Positions 14,083 through 26,400 of a stretch of 64,000 nt of DNA are shown here, piece by piece (the stretch's first letter is position 1; each line of letters starts with the position of its first letter). This stretch comes from Crossaster papposus. Its lineage: Eukaryota > Echinodermata > Asteroidea > Velatida > Solasteridae. The notes under the pieces are model-generated. The model did not search any database. It was not told the DNA's origin and saw only the letters and a list, made by a program, of their open reading frames with translations. A program made the position numbers and the translations under genes. The DNA is taken from contig JBAIAA010000252.1 of the NCBI GenBank assembly GCA_037893245.1, positions 565,068 to 629,067 on the forward strand, read 5' to 3'.

Positions 14083-14359
14083 ATGGCAAGCCAGTTGGCG
14101 ACGAGGAAGCAAAGAGAAAAGCCTTCCAAGGCACTAACACTTGCCAATCCGTGGGCTGTATGCCTCGCTAATGGTAAAGGTAGAGCTATGAAGAAGGACA
14201 GTAAGTTGTCTGCCAAGGATAACGACGGAGCAGTGAGGCTTTCAAACGTCTCACCGCTGAGGACTTGGTGCGGCAAGATGGGCCTTGTTAAACTCTTCCT
14301 TCGAAAAGCTCAGCCATTTTATTACCTTGAACTTGCCGGGGACTTAGTCAGCCTGTCAG
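14083..14359 (+). CDS. DLG5: DLG5 first coding exon (candidate alternative start)
   Basis: A 92-codon open exon from ATG to the donor CAG/GTAGGT. It joins in phase 1 to the acceptor at 14498/14499, completing a Gly codon and running straight into the exon 2 frame. The peptide is basic, starts MASQLATRKQREK, and resembles no domain I know. An in-frame stop 24 nt upstream makes this the first possible Met. It may be one of several alternative 5' exons; a CARD-bearing exon could lie upstream or outside the window. Confidence 0.6.
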
Positions 14360-17300
14360 GTAGGTTAAAATAGGGAAATCGTCTTGATGATTGTCTTTGT
14401 TCGTCTGTCTGCCGTGGTCGAGTTCTTGTCCTCGTTATGTCTGTCTAAATTCTGTCTTGAAATTTTGGTAATTATTGAAGTATTTTGTTTCTTGACAGGT
14501 CCACGGTTACTGCTTCCACCTGGCCAACAAAATGGCCACAGCAGCGTAGGCAATCGAAGCTTGGAGTTATTCAAGCAGGAGCGTGTCATGAGGCAGTCTG
14601 GGGAAAACGTTGGAAGGAACTCTCCGTTACCTCTGACAAACAGGATGGAGAACGACCCAGTCGTAAAAACCAATGGAAATGGGTCCGGGGCCGAGGATCG
14701 ATGCCACCATCACAGTCACCGGAATTATGAACAGTTGCGGAGTGAATGCAAGAGAGCTATCGTGGAGTTGGAGAACCTAAAGCGGCAGCATTCGGAGGTG
14801 ATGGAGAAGTTTGATCATGCTAATCGGGAGGCTGAGTACTGTCGCAACAAGTATCGCTCTTCTGCCGAAACTGTGGAACAACTTCGCATGGAACTGCAAG
14901 CCAAGATGTGCGAATGCGCCGAGCTGAATGCAGACTGGGACCAGGCTAAGCAGGAGATCATTGACCTGAGACAGACTCACGAGAACGACTTGAAAGAGCT
15001 GTCGGAACTCAGGATGCAGAACCGAGAAGTCATGAACCAGCACGGGTCCTCTGAGGTCCTGAATAAGATGTACGACACAGCCTGGGACAAGTACGAAGGA
15101 TTGAAAAGAGAGTACGAAGCTCTGAAGCAGAGAAACGCTGACTTGACATCCAGGAATAGTATCTCCAACTTTAATATTGAGAGGATGGAGCAGGACAACA
15201 AGAGACTGAAGGGACAGTTAGAGACGGCTTATGCTGAAAGGGATCGGTTGGTTTCTGAGCGTAATGCGCAGAAGCAGCAATGCACGGCAGTAATACGCAA
15301 ATATGAAAATATCAAACGAGAAATGGACGAGTCATTGCAGAGCACAAAGCTTGCCAATCAAAAGTACGAGAAAGCGCAGCGGGAACTAAACCACGTTAAA
15401 CACGTCAAACACGAGATGGATAAGAAGATTGAGCGCGTGACCGAGGAACGCAACGCTGCCGTGCGTGAGTACACGTTAGTCATGAGCGAACGTGACGACG
15501 TTCATAAAGAGATGGAGAAGCTTCAAGAGGAAGCTCAGACGGAAAGCTCATGCAGGAAGAACATCGAGGAGAAATACCGGAATGTCTTGGCCATCAACGA
15601 TGCACTTAAAGGCAAGATGTACGTGATGAGTAAGGAGCGCGATCACGCTTTGAGGGAGTACAATGAACTGAGTGATCGCTATCGCAACATCATCAGCAAT
15701 ACAGCGCTAGCTCAAAAAGAACGTGACAAGGCACTGTTTGAGTTTGAGAAGTTTAAGGATGAGAGGGATGTTGCACGACAGGAAAGGACTGAGGCTTTGG
15801 ATCAGCGGGACAAACTTCTTCAAGAATGCTACAATGCCGTCCAGCAGCAGAAGTCCATTAGTTACGACTACGACTTAGCTTTCAAAGAAGCCGAGGTCCT
15901 CCGACGAAACCTAAACACTGCCGAGAAGGAACTCAAAGAGGTGCAGTCGGAGACAGACGATGCCAAACGGCAGCGAGACCGGGCGTTCCAGGAGCGCGTC
16001 AAGATCATGATGGAGCGGGAGAGCATCCGGACATTGTGTGATAAACTCAGACGGGAACGTGATCGGGCTGTCAGTGATTTTGCCGAGGCCCTGAGGAATC
16101 TGGACGATGTCAAGCGACAGCGGAATGATGCCGGGAAGCAGCTTAAAGAAATGAAGTAAGTACAGTACATGTATACAAATAAAGTATCATCTTTTGTCCA
16201 ATATGTAGTAACGTTTTAGTGAAACATGTCTAAGAAATATTGTTAAGAGCCTGGAAAAGTATCGGCATTTTGTGGTGTAAGAAATCAGAAGAAGTCCTTA
16301 AAATCCTAAGCTGTGTTTTCCTTTAAATTTTTAGACCAAATTTAAGAAGTGTAGCAGTTTTTAGATTTACAATCTTCATGTGCATGTGTGTGTATGTAAT
16401 ATAGTGCTATCCTTATAAACACAAAAAGTGGAGTTGAAAAATTAAAATTTTGCCAATTTTGTCAGTCCCGTTCATGTTGGAAAAAGTTGGTAGATGAGAA
16501 TTCTAAAAATACAAAATTACACAATGAACGTTGTCTCCAACTCTCCATTGCATAAGAATGAGCAATATCATTTGTTTTCACAGATTTTCGCATTAATCGG
16601 TCACGATGGCAACTTGTGCATTTGGTTTCAGAACGAAATAGAGAGCCAGATGTTGTGGTGTGCTAAATGAGCCGTTTAGCTGGCAAAATTTGATGAATGG
16701 ATGACTAGGTTCCATTTAACTGTGACAGCTACTGTACATGTACCAAGGGCACATCTGTAGAAAAAAAAAATAGTTGGCCGTACACGACTGGTACATGTTG
16801 TATTTATTTTTTTTTGTTTTATTTTTTACTAAGGTAGCCCCATCAGTTATCAAGGAACTGAACTGTTCTCCCCAAGAGCCCTACGTTAAAAAACACTAAA
16901 ACAGTACATATCATAGGAAATTAAAAACTAATTAGTCAATAAAGCATAATTAGTCATTAAAACAAACATACATTGATTTAAATGAATATTAAAAATATGG
17001 TCCATACTCCATACACAAAACAAGAGTTACATGTACGTATTTAAAATGTTATATTCTAATTGTGGATTGATGAAAAAAAAAACATAACAATTTTTTTTTA
17101 CCAAAATGATGAATGACAATGACAATACATGTACCATGTTTGTGTCTGACTTAGAATTTCTAATTGGGACCTACACATTTTCACACAATGTACAGGTCTG
17201 TACCATACATTGCCCCATTCCCTTGGATATTTGATATACATGTACATGTACATGTAGATCAACCACAAACTGTAGGCCATCGGCCTCAGTCCAAAAAATG

Positions 17301-20300
17301 GGTCACCGATATCAAATAATCCAGAGGGGTGTAATACTCAGAGCAATACAAAAAATATAAAAAAAATCATAGGGTACACTAAAAGAAATGTGGAAAGTTG
17401 AAGCTAAACACATGTATTTCAGCATACCGGTATGAATAAACCAAATGACATGTATATTGTACGGTACGTGTAAAGGCACGCTGAATTAACTTAACATTCG
17501 CAATCAGATTATCCTTTTAAGAATGGATTCAAATTAAAATATTTGACTTATAAATGTTCTTATTGGTAACTTCCAGAGGGCAGTAGGGAAATCTCTGTAA
17601 TTTAAAATGTCAATTTGCATGCTTGAGACAGAGTCCCAGGGACTCGGTGCCCGTCAGTCAATTTTTCTACTCGAGTTGGTTCAATTATCTCTCTGACTGG
17701 GTTGTGTAATCTTCTCCCGGCCCGTAAGGGACGCGTCTGAGACGGACAACGCAAAATTAGTTATCACTCAATGCTGTAATGGGTTTTTGTTGAAACAGTC
17801 GGTAAAATGAGCTTAGCGGTTTATACCGTAAATATCTAGAATTATGCTCCGAGGAATTGAAGGTAATGAAATTGCGCTGGATTAGTGTGAGTCTGGCATT
17901 GAGAGGTACAAATGTAGATGGAGAAAAGTAGCAATTAAACCAAAACAAGAAATATTTTGAACAAATGAGCAAAACTGAGTTGTAATGGCTTGGAGGGACA
18001 ACAGATTTGCTGTGTGATTTTAACAATGCGTGTTGATATGTAACTTTGTACAATTCCAAATATTTTGGCTTAAACCCATGTGAGGTCACATACCGGTACA
18101 TCAATACATACATATTTGACACTTGTTATTTTGTCTCTACATGTAGGTTGCATTCAAAATGACTATGAATGCTGGCAGTCGTAGCCATTTCATTAATGGG
18201 AAGTGGATTCAGCTGTTCCATACATTATGCGTGTGTTATTGCAAGCCATATAGTAAAGTAATCTGGACGTGACCTAATTCCCAGTGCATAGGCCTTTGCA
18301 GTAAAGCGCACATTAAATACATGTATACATGTTTCTTCCAGTTGATGAAAGAAACATCTGTTACTGTCGTTTGCTGATCTTGTACCTCATCTCTCTTCCC
18401 CCCCCCCCCCCCCCCCCCTCCCCCCTCCCCTCCTTCCCAGGGACAAGATGCAGAAGCAATCTGAGAAGGACCTACACACAGGAATGAAGAAACTCATGAC
18501 GCACCACAGCCGAGATTCAGCAATTGATGCCGACTCGCAGGAGTGGGAGACGGAAACGGTTGCCATAGAAACCGAACGGGTCAGTAATTGCTTTTGAAAT
18601 AAAAACAAATTCTTCTTTATAAAGATATTAAAATAAACATCTGTATAAATTAAACAAAATCATCCTGCCATAAGGGGCTTCATCTGAAAACAAGAGAAGG
18701 CGCTGTTTAAAAAGCTTTTTTAAACCTTTTTTTAAACACTTTTTTCAACCACTTTTTTTCAACCTTTTGACTTTGTCTTCTGTTTAGGAGGATGGTGATG
18801 TGAGTGTGCTTGGGTTTGACTTTGGTGACAGTAAAGACTACACCCAGATCCCTGACGATTGCTCATTAATCATCAGTAAAGTGGACAAGGGAAGCCTGGC
18901 AGATGGAAGACTCAAGTGAGTTTAAAATCTTAACTCTTCATCCGTTATAACTAACACAACCTATCAACAACAAAAACACCTCCTTCCTCTCACATGACAC
19001 ATAGATATATTGACCATTGTCCTTTCTTGACCACAGAGTCAATGACTATGTTCTGAGAGTTAACGACATCGACTTGACTAACGGTGACCGGTCTGTGGCT
19101 CTGCAAGCCGTTAAGAAAGCCAGGGGTGTCATCAACATGGTGAGTATGCTGTTATTAAATGTCTACTATTTAAGAAATGTTGTCCACTATTTGAAGAAAT
19201 TTGTTTATTGGCTCAAGCTTCTAAAAAAAAATCTTTGTGTACAGTTTATTTTGTCTTCAACTATGCACTCACTATCTTGTGTTTATAATGTGCAATGCCC
19301 CCGGACTTCGGTCGCCAATTGTCATTGCATACTTTTATTGTCGACAGGTTGTAAAAAGACGTCGCTCCTCTGGTGCCAAGTTCTGCCCAGTCACTCTCTT
19401 CCTAACCAACAAGGACCATGGAGTGACCTTGGAGTCTGGTATCTTTGTCAGTCGTATTGAGCCTGGGTCCGTCTCTGCCAAAGAGAGTGGTCTCATGGTG
19501 GGAGATCGCATGGTCTCGGTGAGTTAGAAGGAAAAAAAGTGTTCAGCTTAGCAGCAAATATAAAACAATAAAAATAATAATGCATTTTTATGAAGTTTTT
19601 AACTGGGTTCTCCTTAGATTATATCCTCAATTATATTTAATTTAAAATGTTTCTATCCTTCTGGTTTCTAAAAATGTTATGTGACTCCCTATTATATTAA
19701 AATCAAAAGATTCAAGACTGAGAATATCTTTTTGTTTTCTCAACTCATGAATAGTTTCAGATTTCACATACAAGCCGCAAATTTTCTCATATTTTGCATT
19801 TTGAAAGTGCAAATTTTTTCAAATTTGCAGTGAAGAGTTTATTTTTATTCTTCATCTTAGGTGAATGGGGAGTCTGTGGTCAACAAACAGGCCCAGGCAG
19901 TACAGGAGTTATTAGACACCGTTGGGGAGGCAATCACCCTCAACATCATGCGTGTCTCGTCTCCGTCATCCTCCTCTGGTCTGCCGTCAAACGCCAGCCC
20001 AACGGTAGAATCAATCAAAAGCCACGAGACGTTATCCTCCAAGTCCAGCCTGACGCCCCTCATGTCCCCCTGTGACGACTCGGAAAAGACAAAGAGCGGC
20101 AGGAATATTAGCATACAGACGGAATTGACACTGTCGCAAGCACTGCCACCCCCAATCTCATCCCCGCTGATGCAACGCCATCTAGATACAAACCACTTTG
20201 AGGACAAGGTGATTCAGAATTTCCACTTTCAGGGTGGAGACTATCCTTCCTCTGTCTCCAGAGGTCAGGGGTCGCCCGACTGGCAGATGAACCAGAAGGA

Positions 20301-20444
20301 GCCAGTTCAGTACTCGAGCTCGAGGCCGCACGCTAACAGTGAGCCTGCTCGCAGACAGGATGGAATGATGGCTTGGGACGGTAAGCATCAACCACAGTGC
20401 AATCTTGAGGATGCTTGGGCATATCCTTCACAGGGACAGTTACC

Positions 20445-20480
<36 letters not shown>

Positions 20481-23400
20481 GCAGCAGCATTCACATCAGA
20501 GCTCACAGGACTTTAACCCTCATATGGAGGATTCCAGAGACAACGTCAGACACTCGAGGGAGGGCTCCTTCGTGAGCTCGTCTCCCTCTCGACAGGGCTC
20601 CACCCACTCCCGGCAGAGCTCTCGTGAGTCATCGGGAAGGCATTCCGGCTATCACACCTCCCACAGCAGTCACGAGAGTTTCCGAGAAAACAAACGACAG
20701 AACAGTTTGGAGTCGCGAGATCATGGCGGCCACAACGCCGCTCACAATCCACACAGTACCAAAGAAAACTCCTATTGGTCTCCACCACCGTCAAATCACG
20801 GTAACCACAAGAAACAGGACTCCAAGGAAAACTGCCCGTCTGCCCAATCTCAGACAAGCGGCCCTCAGGAGTACAAGACCTCCCCGGCCATAAATCTGTC
20901 TCGAAGAGCACGGGATGGTAGTCCAAGGGTTGACCCCTACACAGAACACGGGGAGTTCTATCGCGGGGGCGGCCACGCTGAGAAAACAGAAAATAGCACA
21001 TGGCCCAAATCAAGAGGACCCCCAGAAGTGTACCTGGCTAACAGGAAACGACAGAAGCGTATCACTACCATTCCAATCATGAATCCCCCGTATGAAAATG
21101 TGCAAAGTGACAAAAAAGCTGATGGAGAAATGGTGCCTCCAAAACCTCCAAGTCGCAACTCTTCCTTGAAGGCATCCAGAGATCGTCGACGGGAAATTGT
21201 TGAAAGGCGTCAGAGATCTTCCTCATCCTCTGGAGGACCAGAACACATGGGAGGTTCAGAGCAGGCTTCGAGTTACGGGCCACCGCAACCAACTCTCGAG
21301 TATAACGAGGGTGGGAATAAAAACAATAATCGAGACAGCCAGTCCTCTGTGGTGCACTACCAAGCTGGTTCCTTGCCGGATACCAGCGTCGATTACACTG
21401 TCGTCAGCGCACAGCCAGAGGTAGCCACTCAATTTAGACCGATATCAACCCCAGTGATCCCTGGTTCTCAAGACAAAAATTTATCTGATTCCAAACGTGC
21501 AATGCGGCGTCGTGCTCCCCGCCCCAATCAGTTAGAACTCACCTCCTACGCACCTCTAACACCTCCACCCCACACAACAGGTGGTAGACCATCGTGGGAG
21601 CATGCCCATTCCACAATGTCGCAACATGTTGAATTCCGATCCCAACCGGCCGTCACACACATTGTCCGACATTCGGACAAAGTCCCATGTTATAAAGTCT
21701 TCAGTCAGCCGTTGACGATTCCTGCCCATCCTCCAATTTACATGCCGCTGTACGCATCCTCAAACCGCTCCATTTCCCCCTCCTCGACCCACGAAGATGA
21801 GCGCTCACCATCGCGAACCTCTCTGCCAACCACCCCTCGAGGTTTCCAGACAGACAGCCGACGGAACTCCAACCAGAGCTTTGACTTTGACCAATCCCCC
21901 CAGGGTTACAACCCAAGGGACGATGGGTTTGGCACTTTCCCAAAGAAAAACGAGAAGAGAATGTGGATGACGCAGAAATATCGTTACAGTCCAGGACCTT
22001 GCGTGTCCACTAGCTCCGTAGAAAAGGGTAAGATATAAGAACTATACATTTTTCTGTTAGTTTCTGACTATTTGGCCACCACTGATTGTACAATCAATTA
22101 TTATTCCCAAAGTTGCTAACATTTGATAAGCCATACCGGTATTGTGGCACCTGTTATTGACTCTTCCTCCATCCCGACAGGTTCTGTGTCGTCAAGTTCT
22201 GGTGGAAGAGACAACCAACTCTCTCACAGTCTGCACAGTAACCAGTCGGTCAGTTCGTCTGGCCGTAGCTCGGTCAGTTCGTTCTCTGAGCCAGAGGTTA
22301 TAGTACGGAGGTGTCCTGGGTAAGTCAGTGTTCCATTCCTAAAATAAGACACTTTCTTGCAGAATGAGCCAATTTCTTTCGCTATGTAGTATTTGTACCT
22401 GCCACAATACTCGTACTTTTTCCTTTGTCTATGCCACAGTTCCTCGACTCGCACCATTGAGATAGAAAAGAGCAATGAACCGCTAGGTATCAGGATCATC
22501 CGAGGAAATCGTGGAGGAATCTTTGTCCATACTGTCACACCGGGAAGTCTGGCTGAGAGGGCCGAGCTACAATATGGAGACCAAATCTTAGAGGTAATAT
22601 AAATTTTCTTGGGGAACAAAATTACATTGTAAGGGGTTAACCTTGCATTCTTATTCAAATTGGCGAGAATTTAGTCGTCAATGGTCACATATGGGGGAGC
22701 GTGGCTTTGAGGTGAGGGTTTGTGTGTCGTGATCAAAGGGTCATCAGTTTAAATTCTAGTGTAAATTTTTGTTTTACAGTTCAACGGATTGAACTTACGC
22801 CAAGCGACGTACGACCAGGCAGCCATTATATTGAGCCAGGGAGGAAACAGCATCAGTATGCTAGTCAAGTACAAAATTAAAAGTAAGTCAATTCAATGAG
22901 AATTCCACAAAATGTGAATGATTCAGGATTGAGGGTTAGGTGTAGGTTTGTAGTACCAAACGTCTTAGCTACAATACTGTAACTCCGCCCTTTTCTTTCA
23001 GAGATGCAGAGAGATTCCATGTGCGATAGTGAAGAAACCACACCCACTTCCACGCCCGGAAGTACACGCACCAACTCGCCTATGCCCAGCCGACCCCAAT
23101 CTGAAGTCTGCTCTGACACGGGAACGATGACCCCACCCACCCCAAGGGCTAGCCGCATATACACGTAAGTTTGAAGAAAAAACTCCATCCTGGTCAAATG
23201 GATTGCCTAGGGACACAACATGACTTACATCTTGGACATAAAGTTCTCAGCCAACATGTTTGAGATGCTTTTCTACTTCATTTGTCAGGAATTCATTATT
23301 TAAAAAAAAAGTTTGTCATGAAAATAAAGTATTGTGGGTTCCCCCCAATTTTTCTTTGAAATCCAAGTATTTCTTAGAAATCTCTACAAATCTTTCATTG

Positions 23401-26400
23401 TAGATTGTCCTTAGCATAACAAAAAAAGAATACATGATGCCAAAAGATGAACAAAACAATAATATTTGTTGCCTTGGTTTTTGTTTAATAGTGTACCCAA
23501 AGAAGAGAACCTTCCTTCGCCCAGCGAGCCTCGATTTGTGTTTTTAGAAAAGAGTGGCAACAGTTTGGGAGTTGGGGTATTTGGCGGAAACGCCGTTGGA
23601 ATCTTTGTCTATGAGGTACAGCCAGATGGAGTAGCTGCTAAGCCGAACGGATTACAAGTTGGAGATCAGATTCTAGAGGTACGCAGCGATTACTTGAATA
23701 CATTTCTTTAAAAAAGAAATCGGGTGAAGTCTAAAAAATATTATTGTGGTGCTTATATCGTGCTTTATACAAATGTACTTAATTTGTATTATTAATCCAG
23801 CATATGCATTACAGAATACTAACATATCGTGAATCATTTCCTGGTATTTTTGCACACACTGTAGAGATTTAAGCTAACAAAAATAACATTTTAACATGAA
23901 ATTTGTATTTGTGGAAAAAAAATAAAATAGTTAGAGATCAACCTGATATTGAAGAAAAAAATGAACGTGTTGGATAAGATTTGTGGATTTGGAAACTGGA
24001 ATTGGTTGGCAACTTTCTCTTCCGATAAATTGCGTGTTTTTTTCTGTGGTTGAATCTTTTGCAGTTCAATGGAGTTGATTTGCGCAGTGCTACTGCTGAG
24101 CAGGCCGCAGTGGAACTACAGAAACAGACAGAAAAAGTCTCCATACTGGCGCAGTACAATATCGCAAGTGAGTTCTTAATAACCTCTTTAGCCAATCAAA
24201 CACCTGTATTAGACTATTTGAGATTCCCTTGTTAATCAATAAAACTATGTGACGGTGCTCGGGGAGTCTTGGGCTATACAGAGAGTAACAATAATATTAG
24301 TTTCAATATTATAAATCGGCAAGGCGGGACTTAAACTTGTGACCTCCGGAGGTCGCAGATTAGCCGATTTCTTTGTTTACTTGGAAATTAATGCAAATTT
24401 ACCTAGTCAGTTTCTCTGTTTTTACCTGCAGAATTCAACAAGATAAAAGACCAACATGGCGACTCAATGTACATCCAAGCCATGGTAGATTATGAGGCTG
24501 AGACAGTGGACCAGCTATCCTTCCGTAGAGATGACATCCTGTACGTTGACGACACCATGTACAATGGCGAAGTAGGAGTGTGGTCAGCCTGGTTGCTGGA
24601 TCCTATCGGCAAGAAGACAAGGATGGGACAGATACCTAGCAAGGCACTGTAAGTAGGACAGGCAATCACAAGTCAATCATAAGATAGTCACAAGCCAATC
24701 ATAAGATAGTCACAAGCCAATCATAAGATAGTCACAAGCCAAGCAATAGCCAGTTGTAATCCAATCATAATCCAGTCGCAAGCCAATCAGAAGCAGGTCG
24801 CAAGCCAATTATAAGCTGGTCACAATCCAATCAATAGCCGGTCGCAATCCAATCATAAGCTGGTCGCAAGCTAATCTTAAGCCGGTCACAATCCAATTAA
24901 TAGCCTGTCACAAGCCAATCAATAGCCAATCGCAATAAATCGTAAGCTGGTTGCAATCCAATCATAAGCCAGTCACGATCCAGTCACAAGTCAATCAAAG
25001 GCAACCACAAGTCAAACATAAACATTGAAATCTGTAATCGCTAATAACAAAGCAATCACAAGTCAATCAAAAACATTTACATTGTAATTACAATCAGATG
25101 CCAATCATAGGCCAATCACAATTCTAAATCAAGAGAGTCACAAGCAAATCATTACAAGTCACAAACCAATCATTACAAGTCACAAACTACTGCACTGGTT
25201 ATCATTTCTCTGTGCAGACTTCAGAAGGATCAAGCCCGCAAGCGTACCATCTCCCAAGGTCTTCAGGAGGAGGAATTACGCAGCGCCTCGTCAAGACGCA
25301 ACGCCGGCCCCGCCCGACGCAGCCTCTTCAGACGTAAGAAACACCAGCGCAATAACTCTGACAGCAAAGAGCACAGTGAAGGATCAGTGACCGATGTTCC
25401 TATTCAGGAGGGTAAGCAGTCTTATGGCTGGTCTCAAACTTTGCGCAAAAAAAGAGAACGCGAACACGATTATGTTACGTGGGGCAAGTTTTGGCACTGC
25501 AAATTTGCAAAAATCACACATTTCAACACCCCATGAACTGAACTTGGTTTTATTGTTAACATGGATTTGTAACCTTTTGTTTTTTTCTGCAGAGGCTATC
25601 CTGCCAACATACCAGAGAGTGGAGCCACTTGACTGTAAGTCGTTTCTAAATGTGAGAATGTCCCAGTCTTTAAAACCAACATAGAAATGTATATGGATCC
25701 GATTGTTTCATTCAGTGTAAGAATCTATGCATCTTGTATTGCCCAGAATTTAAGTTACGTTTTATAATTTCGAGAAATCACTTATATTTTAAATCACTGC
25801 ATTTTTACCAGACTTCCAATCTGAGTTTACATTGCAACTTCTCTTAGATTTTTTAATAGAATACTTTAAATTTTCTTGGATTTTCTCCCCTCTCTTTCTT
25901 AGATCACATCAAGCGTCCAGTTCTTCTCCTTGGTCCCTTAGCAGACCGAGTCGCTGCCAAGATGGTGGATGAATCTCCTGACAAATTCAACAGATGCTTG
26001 CCAAGTAAGTCAGACTTAAACCCCTTTCTCCCTTCTTCCTTTATGAGGCACCCCCCCCCCCCCCACTCCCCCCCCCCCTCCCCCCGCCCCTCCCCCCCCC
26101 CCCCCCCCCCCCTCCCCCCCCCCCTGCCTTCGGCCGGCCCGGGTCATTAACTTGTCTAGGACCATGAGCCGGTTTTAAACGTACATTGAAAACTGGCTAA
26201 CTACATATCTATTCCCTCAGGGAAACTTGTGATTTTCGGAAACCCTGCCCAGGTACAAGTACAAGTAGGGGAATGACGGCACTCGGTATTAAACCGAGTT
26301 GGTGATTTCTCCATCTTGTGATCTGAATTTCAGAAATTGTCCGGACCTCTTCCGAGATAATGCTGAAGGACCTCGCGGACAATGTGTACATCGACTATCA

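Noticed and set aside
14055..14276. Antisense 73-codon frame over DLG5 exon 1
   Set aside because: The sense strand has a start, a donor, and an in-frame join to exon 2; the antisense frame has no splice or domain support.
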